From Heyndrickxia acidicola (GTDB taxonomy: Bacteria > Bacillota > Bacilli > Bacillales > Bacillaceae_C), in contig NZ_KV440953.1 of assembly GCF_001636425.1 (NCBI RefSeq), positions 2,244,847 through 2,308,846 of the forward strand: DNA of 64,000 bases. Reading direction: 5' to 3'. Shown here one piece after another: positions 25,876 to 35,765 of the stretch (its first letter is position 1; each line of letters opens with the position of its first letter). The notes under the pieces are model-generated. The model was not told the DNA's origin. It worked only from the letters and a program-made list of their open reading frames with translations, and ran no database searches. The position numbers and the translations under genes were made by a program.

Positions 25876-26268
25876 ATGAAAAGAAATTCATATGTTGATC
25901 GAGTTGAAGTGAATGATATTGCCATCAGTTCTTCTTTTATAATAGGTGATTCTGAACAAATCCTTTGCAGGTCTTATGTATTTGCTGTACAAAGGCAAAA
26001 AGAGATTGACTATGGCTTTGAAGGATCACTGGATCCATATCCTGTTTACACGGAGGTAATTCCCCTTCCTCCGATAACCGAGCCAGTCATGATAAAACGG
26101 GATAATTCAAGGTCTTCGATCCACGTTTCCAAAGTTGATATTATAGGTTTATCTACCTCTACTGTTTTTCAAATTGGCAATACGGGAGATGCATACTTAG
26201 AATCCAGAATCCATCATATTAGACAATTGGAAAATTCTCATGCTGCCCCGGGAGTCCCAAATGAATAG
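25876..26268 (+). CDS. gerPE: Spore germination protein GerPE
   Basis: 130 residues containing two GerP-type cores: VNDIAISSSFIIGDSEQI near the N-terminus and DIIGLSTSTVFQIGNTG near residue 95. It begins 5 nt after gerPD, with a poor ribosome site, which suggests coupling. It is the last gerP gene here. In B. subtilis and the B. cereus group gerPF follows directly, but the next 230 nt hold no GerPF-like frame. Confidence 0.87.
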   Translation: MKRNSYVDRVEVNDIAISSSFIIGDSEQILCRSYVFAVQRQKEIDYGFEGSLDPYPVYTEVIPLPPITEPVMIKRDNSRSSIHVSKVDIIGLSTSTVFQIGNTGDAYLESRIHHIRQLENSHAAPGVPNE

Positions 26269-26352
26269 AAAAAGGCATTAAAATGATAACGGGTTCTATT
26301 TCGAAGTACGTAACTCGAAAAAGTAAGCCAAAAAGCATACTAAATAACAATC

Positions 26353-26432
26353 AAAAACACCGCAATTTGAAAGGTCCCAAATTGAGTAGATACGATTAAA
26401 AATCTGGGACATTTCATTTTTGCAGTGTTTTT
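26353..26432. terminator. Long imperfect hairpin after gerPE
   Basis: AAAAACACCGCAA...GGTCCCA pairs with TGGGACA...TTGCAGTGTTTTT across about 30 bp with mismatches. T runs at the right end suit termination of gerP; the symmetry could also mark a small mobile repeat. The 85 nt between gerPE and the hairpin show nothing else. Confidence 0.55.
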
Positions 26433-26498
26433 ATTGTGAATTAAATGAAAGGTCTGCTTCTGAACCCATTCGTTCAATAAACAGGAAACTAGCTTTTA

Positions 26499-27113
26499 TT
26501 ACTTTTTTTGTAGATTTTTCTTCATAAGAGTCGCCACTTGTATGTTTTCTTGGTTAGAAGTGTTTTCTAGATGCTTAATTACTAACTCTTGGCGATCCGC
26601 AGGATGATTTTGGCTTAATTTAGCTTTCGCTTCTATCTTGCTGATATTTATTTTGAACACAACAATTCCTTTACTCATCCCTTCAATATAGCTTGATTCT
26701 ATATTATTTAAATTATATTGAGAATCAGGATTTTCATATTTATTCACTAAGTCATTTAAAAAATTGAATACTATTTTTCTCTCATCGATAATCTCCATCT
26801 TCCCATATAAGTGGATAGACACATAATTCCAAGTGGGTACCGCTTTCATTATTTCATACCATGAAGGTGAAATATAACAGTGAGGACCTTGGAAAACCGC
26901 AAGAACAGTTTGATTTTCAGCATCTTTCCATTGTTTGTTAGGACGAGCAAAATGACCGTATAATGCATTTTCCGATTTGTTTAAAATCAGTGGAAGATGA
27001 GTAGCATACGGTTCTCCATTATGCTGAGAAAATAAAGTTGCAAAACTATAATTCTCAATAAAATCATATATTATTTTTTCATTATCAATTTTAAAAAAAT
27101 CAGGTATATACAT
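26499..27113 (-). CDS. paiB: PaiB-family FMN-binding negative transcriptional regulator
   Basis: 204-residue PaiB-family protein with a split-barrel flavin fold. Family hallmarks are MYIPDFFKI at the start, HLPLILN (about 41-47), [10 protein letters not shown] (about 57-66), and CYISPSWY...[13 protein letters not shown] in the middle. The ATG at 27113 has AAGGTGG 7 nt upstream; the 14-codon extension is unsupported. In B. subtilis PaiB, with PaiA, affects sporulation and degradative enzyme genes; no paiA neighbour is seen here. The role may therefore differ. Confidence 0.85.
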   Translation of the reverse strand: MYIPDFFKIDNEKIIYDFIENYSFATLFSQHNGEPYATHLPLILNKSENALYGHFARPNKQWKDAENQTVLAVFQGPHCYISPSWYEIMKAVPTWNYVSIHLYGKMEIIDERKIVFNFLNDLVNKYENPDSQYNLNNIESSYIEGMSKGIVVFKINISKIEAKAKLSQNHPADRQELVIKHLENTSNQENIQVATLMKKNLQKK

Positions 27114-27314
27114 AATGATTCCACCTTGTACCAGAATAAATATCTTTTCATTCACATTTTATAAGTTAATCTGTTCCTATGTTAGTACCAGATTACAAAT
27201 ATTTTAAGAGATCAGTGAATTCGTGTAGTGTTGGCAAAAATTCTCTTTATCTTGAGATTAAAGCTTTGGAGTCAAATCAATTGAATTCAATACATATACC
27301 AATAATTGGAATAG

Positions 27315-27515
27315 TCACTCAACATTGCTTATTCCCTTATATTCTTTGTATGTTGGGATAACTGAGAGTACTGCACAAATAATAACATTTTCAAGCAAAT
27401 TATATGGAGAGTTAAAAAGAAGAACAAATATACTGATAAAAGCGAAACTAAAAATATAATCCCTCAAATAGACTAAGATTATGAAAATTCCTACATATAC
27501 TTTGTCTTCGCCCAC
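27315..27515 (-). CDS. Small hypothetical membrane protein, GTG start
   Basis: 66 residues, strongly hydrophobic, with two likely helices (about 6-33 and 40-56) and a charged end. I do not recognise it. It is called because GGAGGTGG lies 7 nt before the GTG at 27515, one of the best ribosome sites in this region. The surroundings (27.6-27.9 kb) are AT-rich and lack other genes, so it could be an orphan or a recent arrival. Confidence 0.5.
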   Translation of the reverse strand: MGEDKVYVGIFIILVYLRDYIFSFAFISIFVLLFNSPYNLLENVIICAVLSVIPTYKEYKGISNVE

Positions 27516-27699
27516 TATTATCCACCTCCATTTGAATTCGTTTCCATTTTATTTCGAAATGCAGGTATAAAGAAATAGGAAAATAGTTAAGGTATTGTGA
27601 AATTATTGTAAATAAAATTTTTTAGAATTGTTTTATATCCTTTTACGAAAATCGTGGGCAAGATTATTAGACTTGTAAAAAACAGTCTAATATCATGTG

Positions 27700-27730
27700 C
27701 CATAAAGCATTGTAACTGCTTTATTTATAT
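27700..27730. terminator. Hairpin in an AT-rich gap
   Basis: ATAAAGCA-N7-TGCTTTAT followed by TTATAT. It sits in a 400-nt stretch (27516-27911) where I see no gene; a second hairpin lies at 27788. Confidence 0.4.
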
Positions 27731-27787
27731 ATGAACTTTACGCTCCGTCCATAACACCTTTATGGAATAATTCATTCAGTATACTGC

Positions 27788-27827
27788 AAAAAAGGACTAC
27801 CAAATCTTTGCGATTGATAGCCCTTTT
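27788..27827 (-). terminator. Probable addA terminator
   Basis: AAAAAGGACTACCAAAT pairs with ATTGATAGCCCTTTT through a stem with G-U pairs. It lies beyond repeat copy B, downstream of addA. Confidence 0.55.
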
Positions 27828-27911
27828 CCTAAGTTTTAGATATTTAGCACTTGAATACAGAAACCGGTATTGAGTCATTGCCTTTTCGGTTTTTCTTAAC
27901 TCAATACAGTT

Positions 27912-28077
27912 GGCTGTTTTCGCATAAATTGCTGCTTTACGGACAAAGAATTTTCCCTTACGTTATCTGTCTTCGTGGCATCTTTTCGTATACTATTCAC
28001 AAGTATTAATACTGAATATATATTTAAAATGGTATTTTTGTGTCCAATAGCAACAAAGTATACGAAAAGAGCCTTAC
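27912..28077 (-). repeat. 166-bp MITE-like repeat, copy B
   Basis: Reverse orientation. Outer ends GGCTCTTTTCGTAT and GGCTGTTTTCGCAT (inverted), plus an inner perfect inverted pair CTTTTCGTATAC/GTATACGAAAAG. Its GTAAGG end supplies the last codons' TAA: the addA stop at 28074-28076 lies within the repeat. Confidence 0.88.
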
Positions 28078-31000
28078 AGCTTGAGCAAATGCCCTCCGTC
28101 AAAAAAGTATAAGTACTTTTCCAAAACAGGCTTTTTCCAGATCCTCTCTAACGCTTTTTGGTAGAAGTCCAACTGGGTTCTATAGCGGTCTTCAAGGATA
28201 GGTTTTGCTTGCTCAAAACCGCCTTTATAACGTTCCTCGATGGAATCAGATTTGTAATCCAATAAAATCAAGCCGCCGTCTTCCTCAATAATACAATCAA
28301 TAATTCCCTGAACAAGGATGGACTGATCCCCTACGCTATCGGCACCATAAATTTCCGATGCAGGAATGGCCAAACTAAAAGGCGTCTCTCTATGGACATG
28401 TTCAGCAGTTAACAGGCTTCTGCCAAGCTCTGTATAAAAGAATTTCTCAAGCTGCTGGCAAGGAATAGCCTCCCTTTGTTCTTCGGTCAATAGCTCCTTC
28501 GATTGCATGGAGTCTAGTAAGGCGCCAATACTCTCTTCACTAGGTGTTTCCGTAAATGGGATATGCTGCATGACCATATGCATGGCAGTTCCCCGTTCTG
28601 CCGGGGAAAGAGATTTGTCCTGCATGAACTTTGGCCGATTAAAAATAGGCTTTTGATACTTTTTCGAAAGATCCGTGGCTGCAGCATCATCTCTTATTTC
28701 GTACATCCTTTTCAATTCTGATACGGTTTGCTTAGAACGCATTTTTGTTGCTTGTATATTGGAATACTTCCACAGTAGTCTTTCATGCACTTCATCTTTA
28801 AATGTTGAAGTACTATCCATTTTCTTTCCCATTTTAACATGCTCTGTCCAGCTGCCGTCCTCTTCTGCATTCAGGTTTTCAGCATCCTGCAGTGCTTGCT
28901 TTGTTAAAATTTCTGTTTGCCATTTCGATAAGTGTTCAGCCACTTCCTTATTGATTCCTGAAATGGGTTCTTGAAGAAAGGTGCAGTCACGATGCCTTAG
29001 AAGTGCGGGGCCAATCCAATCAAGATAATTAGAGGCCTGGGCACGTGAATATTCCTTAAGCAGCCATTCAGACGGCACCATGGCTGTTTTCCACTTTTCA
29101 AGCATTTTATCCGCATTTTTCACGCTGCCTATTAAATATAACTTTTCCTTAGCCCTTGTTAAAGCAACGTATAAAACACGCATTTCTTCCGCTATGGTTT
29201 CAAGCTTTTTCTTTCGTTTGAAGGCCAGCTGTGCCAACGAAGGATAGGTAATTCGTTTTTCAGCATTTGTATACTTGCATGCAAGACCATAATCTTTATC
29301 AAGCAAAAAGGAATGATTAATATCCATCATATTAAATTTCCTTGATAGTCCAATCACAAAAACCACTGGGAATTCAAGACCTTTACTTGAATGGATGGTC
29401 ATCAAACGGACGACATCTTCCTGCTCGCTTAATGCACGAGCAGCTCCTAAATCATCTCCCCGTTCCTGCATCCTCTCAATAAAGCGCAGGAATCGGAATA
29501 ACCCTCGGAAGGAGGTTTCTTCATATTGTCTGGCTCTGTCATGGAAAGCACGAAGGTTTGCCTGCCTTTGCTTGCCTCCTGGCAGCCCTCCTACAAAGTC
29601 GTAAAAATGCGTTTCCCGGTAAAGCTGCCAAATCAGCTCAGAAAGTGCACCCTGCCGTGCAATCGTCCTCCATCTGCTTAACCTCTCCAGAAAGCGCCTT
29701 AGTTTATCGTATATCTCTTCATCTTGCGGTTCAGGCCTTTGCGCAGTAAACTGTTTTACTGCCTCATAAAAGGTGCCCTGCTTAGAATGGATCCGAATAC
29801 GTGCGAGCTGCTCTTCATTCAATCCGATAATGGGTGACCGCAATACGGAGGCTAATGGAATGTCCTGATATGGGTTATCAATAACTTTTAACAGCGAGAG
29901 CATGATGGCGACTTCTGTCGCATCAAAATAACCAATTGATAGGTTTGCATAAAGCGGGATGCCCGCTTGCTTGAATTCCTCCATTATTTCTGGAGCCCAG
30001 GTCATGGAACGTACCAAAACAACCATATCCCTGTACTGAATAGGACGTTCCGTTCCTGTTTTAGGATCATAGACCGGTTTACTTTCGTTAATTAGATGTT
30101 TAATTTTGCGAATCAATAACCTTGCTTCCAGCTGTGACTGTTCCAGCTCTGCAGCATCAAAGCCGTCGACTGTATCATTTTCGGCGGTATCATCCTCTGC
30201 TGCTAAGGTATCCGATTGATCAATGACAGATAGTTCAATCGGGAAAGCTGCAGCTTCTGGATAAGCCGCTCCTTTTACAAGCTCCGCCTGGCGGTCATAG
30301 TTGATTTCTCCCACCTGGACTCCCATGATCTGCTTGAATAAAAAGTTAGTTCCCTCTAAAACCTCCGAGCGGCTCCTGAAGTTCTGAGACAAGTCAATCC
30401 GCAGTCCGGACTGTTCTCCATCCGTTGTAAACCGTTGATATTTATTTAAAAACAGATTAGGTTCGGCAAGCCTGAATCGATAAATAGATTGTTTTACGTC
30501 CCCCACCATGAATAGGTTCCCGTCATATTCACTGTCTTTCGTAACAAGGTTTAAAATGGTTTCCTGCACCATGTTTGTATCCTGGTATTCGTCTACGAGA
30601 ACTTCTTTAAATTGCTTCCTGTACGCTTTGGCTGCTTCAGAAGGCACTCTGGCTTCGCCTGCTTCCCCAGGCTCCGTCAGTATTTCCAGACAATAGTGCT
30701 CCAAATCGGAAAAGTCCACAAGACCCTTTTCTTTTTTTACTGCCAAGAACCGTTCAGAAAACTTCTTCACCAGATCAATCAGGGTTGCAATGACTCCGCG
30801 CATTTCCCTCATGTCGCGGATAAAATATTCAGGCTTCCTCGAAAACAGTTCATCCCGGACCTTTTCAAGCAGCCCTTTTGCGTTTTTTCTCAGGTCATCC
30901 GCCGCTTTAACAAGAGCTGGATCGTATTCATCCCCTTTACAGGTCTTTGCCCTGGAAAATTTCCAAACATGCATTTCAGCAAATAGATCTTCCCATGTCT

Positions 31001-31829
31001 TACTGCTTGCACTCATCAGCCTTTCCACGATGGCAAGGTCCTCCAGATAGTTCTCTGCCCTTGGAGAGGGACCACCTGGCTGTTTCGAGAGCTCCAACGC
31101 CTCCCTTAACATATCACATGCACCCTTTAACTGCAGGTTAATATCAAAGCGTAATATATCAGCAAATGGAAGGGAGTCAATTGTCGCATCTTCAGATATG
31201 TCATACATCTGTACCAGCTTGTCCAGCCACCTGTCGGGATTAGGATGGGAAAGTGAAAAGTCGTACAGCTTACGAATAAGATTTTGCAAGGCTAAATCAC
31301 TGCGATCATTTGTAAAGGTATCCACGGCCAAATAAAAGGACTCGTTGTTTTCCTTGCCATACTCTGACTCGAATAACTCATCTAAAACTTCATCTCTTAG
31401 AAGCTCGGCTTCCGTTGCATCGGCAATTCGAAAGCCAGGGTCAATATCCGTTAAATAATAATACTTGCGAATGACCTCCAAGCAAAATGAATGGAGTGTA
31501 GAGATGGAAGCACGATTCAAAAGCGATAACTGCTTGCGTAAATGAGAGGAGCCAGGCTGCCTGTCAATGGCTTTTTCAAGAGCCTCACCAATCCGGTGCT
31601 TCATCTCTGCTGCCGATGCATTTGTAAAGGTTACAACTAACAGCTGGTCTACATCAATAGGTTTCTCTTCCGCCAGCATCTTGCGGATCATTCTTTCGAC
31701 AAGGACCGCCGTTTTTCCTGATCCCGCTGCAGCTGCGACCAAGATATCCTGATCTTTGGCCATTACTGCCTTCCACTGGTCATCGGTCCAAGTGGCATTT
31801 TCCGGTTTAACCGGTATGTTTGTTTTCAT
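28074..31829 (-). CDS. addA: ATP-dependent helicase/nuclease subunit AddA
   Basis: 1251-residue UvrD-type helicase with a RecB-family nuclease domain. With AddB it resects DNA double-strand ends for RecA and recognises Chi. Walker A AAAGSGKT is at 33-40, motif VDEYQDTN is Walker B, GLEFPVVFV lies in the helicase core, and the nuclease motif LLDYKSD is near 1190. Length is normal. Its ATG overlaps the addB stop by 4 nt (ATGA), so the two are coupled. The stop codon lies in a MITE-like repeat, so the very C-terminus could have been altered by the insertion. Confidence 0.97.
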   Translation of the reverse strand: MKTNIPVKPENATWTDDQWKAVMAKDQDILVAAAAGSGKTAVLVERMIRKMLAEEKPIDVDQLLVVTFTNASAAEMKHRIGEALEKAIDRQPGSSHLRKQLSLLNRASISTLHSFCLEVIRKYYYLTDIDPGFRIADATEAELLRDEVLDELFESEYGKENNESFYLAVDTFTNDRSDLALQNLIRKLYDFSLSHPNPDRWLDKLVQMYDISEDATIDSLPFADILRFDINLQLKGACDMLREALELSKQPGGPSPRAENYLEDLAIVERLMSASSKTWEDLFAEMHVWKFSRAKTCKGDEYDPALVKAADDLRKNAKGLLEKVRDELFSRKPEYFIRDMREMRGVIATLIDLVKKFSERFLAVKKEKGLVDFSDLEHYCLEILTEPGEAGEARVPSEAAKAYRKQFKEVLVDEYQDTNMVQETILNLVTKDSEYDGNLFMVGDVKQSIYRFRLAEPNLFLNKYQRFTTDGEQSGLRIDLSQNFRSRSEVLEGTNFLFKQIMGVQVGEINYDRQAELVKGAAYPEAAAFPIELSVIDQSDTLAAEDDTAENDTVDGFDAAELEQSQLEARLLIRKIKHLINESKPVYDPKTGTERPIQYRDMVVLVRSMTWAPEIMEEFKQAGIPLYANLSIGYFDATEVAIMLSLLKVIDNPYQDIPLASVLRSPIIGLNEEQLARIRIHSKQGTFYEAVKQFTAQRPEPQDEEIYDKLRRFLERLSRWRTIARQGALSELIWQLYRETHFYDFVGGLPGGKQRQANLRAFHDRARQYEETSFRGLFRFLRFIERMQERGDDLGAARALSEQEDVVRLMTIHSSKGLEFPVVFVIGLSRKFNMMDINHSFLLDKDYGLACKYTNAEKRITYPSLAQLAFKRKKKLETIAEEMRVLYVALTRAKEKLYLIGSVKNADKMLEKWKTAMVPSEWLLKEYSRAQASNYLDWIGPALLRHRDCTFLQEPISGINKEVAEHLSKWQTEILTKQALQDAENLNAEEDGSWTEHVKMGKKMDSTSTFKDEVHERLLWKYSNIQATKMRSKQTVSELKRMYEIRDDAAATDLSKKYQKPIFNRPKFMQDKSLSPAERGTAMHMVMQHIPFTETPSEESIGALLDSMQSKELLTEEQREAIPCQQLEKFFYTELGRSLLTAEHVHRETPFSLAIPASEIYGADSVGDQSILVQGIIDCIIEEDGGLILLDYKSDSIEERYKGGFEQAKPILEDRYRTQLDFYQKALERIWKKPVLEKYLYFFDGGHLLKL

Positions 31830-34800
31830 ACTGGGCCAGCCTCCTCCTTTATGCGAGCTAATACATCGCCTGATTTTTGCGGTGTCAACATCCGATACTG
31901 GTTATCCTCCAAAGATTGATCGAATTGGCAGACAGACCGGAATGAACAAAACTCGCATGGCGTTTTCTTTTTTAATTTATACGGCGAGATATCCACTGTT
32001 CCCGATGCAATGGCATTTCCAGATGATTCGTAGAGATTGCGAACGTATTTTTTTAAATGCTTAAATTCATCCTGGCTGGCTGTCTGAGAATGGGCGGCTA
32101 AGTTCCCATCCTTTTTTAGACCTGCTGAGATAATTTGCGAACTGCCCGTTTCAAGAGTCTGATCCATCAGCTTAATGATATCTGTATTGCCTAAAAGCAA
32201 GCCTTTCATCTTAAAGCTCTTGAAAATTTCTTCTTCAATTTCCTCCATCGTAAGGACCTTGTTGCTTGAAACAACAGGATTATGGAGATGGAAATATAAG
32301 ACGCCGGCAGGGACAGCTTCCGATCCCACCAGTTTGTTTGAATGCGTCACAATGACATCCAAATACGTAAGCATCTGTAGGGCAAGGCCATAGTAAACTT
32401 CTGTCAGCTCAAGGTCACGGGAGCTTGATTTGTAATCAATAATTCTCAAGTACACTCCGTTTGAGTCCTCCGCTTTATCCACTCTGTCAATCCGACCCTG
32501 CAGCTGCATCCTAGTTCCATTCCGTAATGAGAAACTAAGCGGAGGCAAAGCGGCTTCCGGGCCAAATGCAAGCTCCATGCCAACGGGAACAAAGCCGCTC
32601 ACCTTTGCGTGCTCACTAAGGATGTGAGATGCTCTCCCGATTACCTGCTCTAATTTTCTTTTTATATAAAAATGCCTGTTCGAGCTTAACAAAATTTGGT
32701 GCTGAAGCTTGGGAGCCAAAAAGTTCACTGCCTCCTTTGCAAGATATGCACACTGTTGTTTTGATAAAGAGGCCCATGTTAATCCCTGCCGCAGAATCTC
32801 CTCAGAAATCCATTTCAGCGCCCCATGGAAAAGATCTCCGATATCCGGCGCCTCCAGGCGGTAAATTTCTCTTTCCCGAAGCTTTAGTCCATGTGTCGCG
32901 AAATGTGAAAACGGACATCCATGAAAAAGCTCCATCCTTGAAACACTTGCCAATATCTCCTCGCCATAAAGGCTCTTGCTTGTAGTCTCTGACAGCGGCA
33001 AAGCCTTGTTTTGGAAGAATATACTTGATAGGACATGAACAGCCTTCTCTTTCCACTTTGTGCTTTCCACATAAAAGTTATAGACATCCCACCAGAAATC
33101 CGCAACAGGATACAGGCGTTTTTTCAACTGAAGCTGTGCTGTTAAATAGGAAATAGCCGTATTAGGGTGAGATATATAGTCTATCTGCATGTCTTCCATT
33201 AGTTCAGATGGTTCATTTACATCTAATTTTTCCTGGATATAAGGAAACATCTCTTTCAATCTTTTAATATAGGAGGATGGAAGCAAGGCCTTACCTTCCT
33301 CATTTGCCAATGGATAAGATATAAATAATTGCTGTGACGGTGTCGTTAATGCTTTGTATGCAATAAATTCTTCATCCAATAGCCTTGTTTTGCTGCTTGG
33401 AGCAATGGACAAACCTTTACTTAGAAGGGCTTCCCGATCATCATCCGCCAGTATGCCATCTTCTGTTATTCTTGCAGGGATAACTCCATCATTTAATCCA
33501 AGCATAAAAGCGGCCGTTATATTTGAAAGCCTTGAAAGCTCCAAATTCGCAACAAGAACCTGGTCCAGCGCTGGAGGTACTATAGCAAATTTCATAGATT
33601 CCAAGCCTGCATCGATAATTTTAGAGAATTGTTTTAAGGTAATAGATTGATCTCCAAGCATTTCTACAAATTGATCCATCAAATCAATGACTGAGTTCCA
33701 TGCCTGATCGTGTTCACGTGCCGTTACCAGATCTTCACGATCTTCTGCTTCCAATCGCAGCTTTTCAAGCTTGCCAGGAATATCGAGCTCTTCAAGATAA
33801 AGATAAAGAGCTTCACAAAGGCTGCGTCCATCTTTTGCACGCTTCAGCCTCCTTGAAAACCTTAGGATTGGAGCAGAAATAAACAAGCGCAATTCATTTA
33901 TTTCATGCTCAATTTCCCTTTCAGCATCGGTTTGAGGGATAGTTTCCATTTCCAATCCGCGTATTCTCCTGTATGGCCAGCGCTCTTTGCTAACCCATTT
34001 ATCCCCTTGGATGCCGTGTGCCAGAACATAATTTTCAAGACGGTCCATTTTCTCCCGCAATTCCTGGAACCGACTTTCAAGAGGAAACAGCAAATCTGTT
34101 TTCACTGCCCTGAACACCGGTTCATAGCGCCAATGGGAATTCATTATTTCCAAGGTAGAGCGAATAAGCTCTATCAGCGGGTGATTCAGCATCGGCCTTT
34201 TTTCATCAATGAAAAAAGGAATTTCATTATCGTAAAATATGGTTTCAATCAGTTCCTGATAATCAGTCCCATTGCGAACCAGTACAGCTATATCCTGATA
34301 TTTTAAACCCTCTCTCACCAGCCGCCTAATTTCCCTTGCTACACCTTCTATCTCTGCACGGCGGTTCGCTGCCTGTGAAAGAAGAATGTCTGCATGATCA
34401 TGAAATGCTTGAATCGGCCTTGATTCAAAATTCCCCTCCAGAAACTTTATACTAGGGCTCCGGTAACGCAAAGTATGAGAAAGAACAGTGTCTTCTTCCA
34501 CTGATATCCCGTTATTTAACACCATTTGATAAAGAGAAGAATACGTTTCTCCTGTCATTCTGAATAGATGGAGGTCATTCGGCACCTCATATCGATAAGA
34601 CTGATCTGTTGTTAATGCCACCGAAACGCGGGAGCATTTCTTTGCCAGTTCGCCTAGTACAAGGTATTCCTGAGGGGTAAAGCTATGAAATCCGTCTACA
34701 TAGATCTCTGCATTCTCTAGATAAGCAGACTTGTCGATAGATTCCGAAAGAAGCCTTAAATAATCATCAGCGTCAAGGTATTTACCTTGGAGGTTCCGTT

Positions 34801-35311
34801 CAAACTCGCTGTAGATCAGTTCAAGATCATGAAGCTTGTCAGTCAGTGCTTTCGTATGAGATTCTTCTTCTACGATCCGTTTCTTTTCAAGCAAATCCTC
34901 CGGCGCTATGCAGTAGCGCTTAAATTCTGCCATCATCATTTCAACATGCTCTAAGAATCCCGCTTTATCTGCTGCCCGATTAAAAAGCTTTAAATCCTCT
35001 TTTTTATCCTCTATTATTTTTCTGAGCAGCATATTTAACCCTGCACTGGAGAGATGGATTCTGCTTACGCCTCCCGTTTCCTGAAGGATTCGCCAGGCAA
35101 GTCGCGTAAAGCTGTAAACCTGTGAACGAATCATCCCCTCTAAGCCGGGCAATGATGCCATGCTGTATTCAGATAAGAATGTCATTTGGTCTGGCACTAT
35201 ATAAAGTATAGGGGAACCATTTGGTTCCTCCTTTAATTTTTTTTGTATTTCATCAAGGATGTATGTTGTTTTTCCCGTTCCTGAACGTCCAATTATAAAA
35301 CGAAAGGACAT
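31826..35311 (-). CDS. addB: ATP-dependent helicase/nuclease subunit AddB
   Basis: 1161 residues. Walker A GRSGTGKT at 8-15, a helicase-like middle, and a C-terminal RecB-type nuclease (RIIDYKSS near 990). The iron-sulfur cluster Cys are visible: one in FHGCPFSHF (near 800) and three in CEFCSFRSVC (1119-1128). AddB provides the second nuclease and Chi recognition in the AddAB complex. AAAGGGG precedes the ATG at 35311. First gene of addBA; a LexA-like box lies about 90 nt upstream. Confidence 0.97.
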   Translation of the reverse strand: MSFRFIIGRSGTGKTTYILDEIQKKLKEEPNGSPILYIVPDQMTFLSEYSMASLPGLEGMIRSQVYSFTRLAWRILQETGGVSRIHLSSAGLNMLLRKIIEDKKEDLKLFNRAADKAGFLEHVEMMMAEFKRYCIAPEDLLEKKRIVEEESHTKALTDKLHDLELIYSEFERNLQGKYLDADDYLRLLSESIDKSAYLENAEIYVDGFHSFTPQEYLVLGELAKKCSRVSVALTTDQSYRYEVPNDLHLFRMTGETYSSLYQMVLNNGISVEEDTVLSHTLRYRSPSIKFLEGNFESRPIQAFHDHADILLSQAANRRAEIEGVAREIRRLVREGLKYQDIAVLVRNGTDYQELIETIFYDNEIPFFIDEKRPMLNHPLIELIRSTLEIMNSHWRYEPVFRAVKTDLLFPLESRFQELREKMDRLENYVLAHGIQGDKWVSKERWPYRRIRGLEMETIPQTDAEREIEHEINELRLFISAPILRFSRRLKRAKDGRSLCEALYLYLEELDIPGKLEKLRLEAEDREDLVTAREHDQAWNSVIDLMDQFVEMLGDQSITLKQFSKIIDAGLESMKFAIVPPALDQVLVANLELSRLSNITAAFMLGLNDGVIPARITEDGILADDDREALLSKGLSIAPSSKTRLLDEEFIAYKALTTPSQQLFISYPLANEEGKALLPSSYIKRLKEMFPYIQEKLDVNEPSELMEDMQIDYISHPNTAISYLTAQLQLKKRLYPVADFWWDVYNFYVESTKWKEKAVHVLSSIFFQNKALPLSETTSKSLYGEEILASVSRMELFHGCPFSHFATHGLKLREREIYRLEAPDIGDLFHGALKWISEEILRQGLTWASLSKQQCAYLAKEAVNFLAPKLQHQILLSSNRHFYIKRKLEQVIGRASHILSEHAKVSGFVPVGMELAFGPEAALPPLSFSLRNGTRMQLQGRIDRVDKAEDSNGVYLRIIDYKSSSRDLELTEVYYGLALQMLTYLDVIVTHSNKLVGSEAVPAGVLYFHLHNPVVSSNKVLTMEEIEEEIFKSFKMKGLLLGNTDIIKLMDQTLETGSSQIISAGLKKDGNLAAHSQTASQDEFKHLKKYVRNLYESSGNAIASGTVDISPYKLKKKTPCEFCSFRSVCQFDQSLEDNQYRMLTPQKSGDVLARIKEEAGPV

Positions 35312-35399
35312 GTTTTCAACCCCTTTATCTTTCCAATCGCATATCTACTATTATAATATATAAATAACCTGCACCGTGATGGGAATATTTTTGAAAAAC

Positions 35400-35413
35400 C
35401 AAACATTCGTTCT
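35400..35413 (-). promoter_or_regulatory. Candidate LexA (SOS) box upstream of addB
   Basis: Minus strand AGAACGAATGTTTG against CGAACRNRYGTTYG: one mismatch, at the first base. A possible -10 TATGAT (35420-35425) lies 6 nt before it, with a weak -35. The arrangement copies the SOS-type promoter at 39.5 kb. Confidence 0.45.
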
Positions 35414-35425
35414 CACTCTATCATA

Positions 35426-35765
35426 CTCTTATTTTCGCGCTTTTTCCATCTTTCTGCCTCTTAAGCGGCAAAAGAAAAAAGCTCAAGGAAAATCCTCTCG
35501 CTTCTTTTCAAACGCCTATCTATTTTACCGCCCTTATAGCTCTTTAGTCTCCGTCAAACAAACCAAAAAGTCCTTTGGTCAGGCTTCCCTCGTCTGTTGA
35601 TCCTCTTCTCTACAGCCACTACTTTTTTGCCATACCATTTTGCTTTGTATTGAAGCTCATCATCCGCCTACTCATCAGGGTACACCCTTCCCATTCCTTA
35701 AGATTTTCTGTAATCAGAGAGAGTTTACAGGAATAACCCTTTAAAAAGGTCCAGGCAAGAACTGC
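35426..35765. other. Gap between addB promoter and thiolase with no intact gene
   Basis: No frame with a ribosome site. A 37-codon minus-strand frame at 35554-35664 reads like a TnpB (IS605 OrfB) fragment (YKAKWYGKKVVAVEK), but it is short and isolated. Confidence 0.4.
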
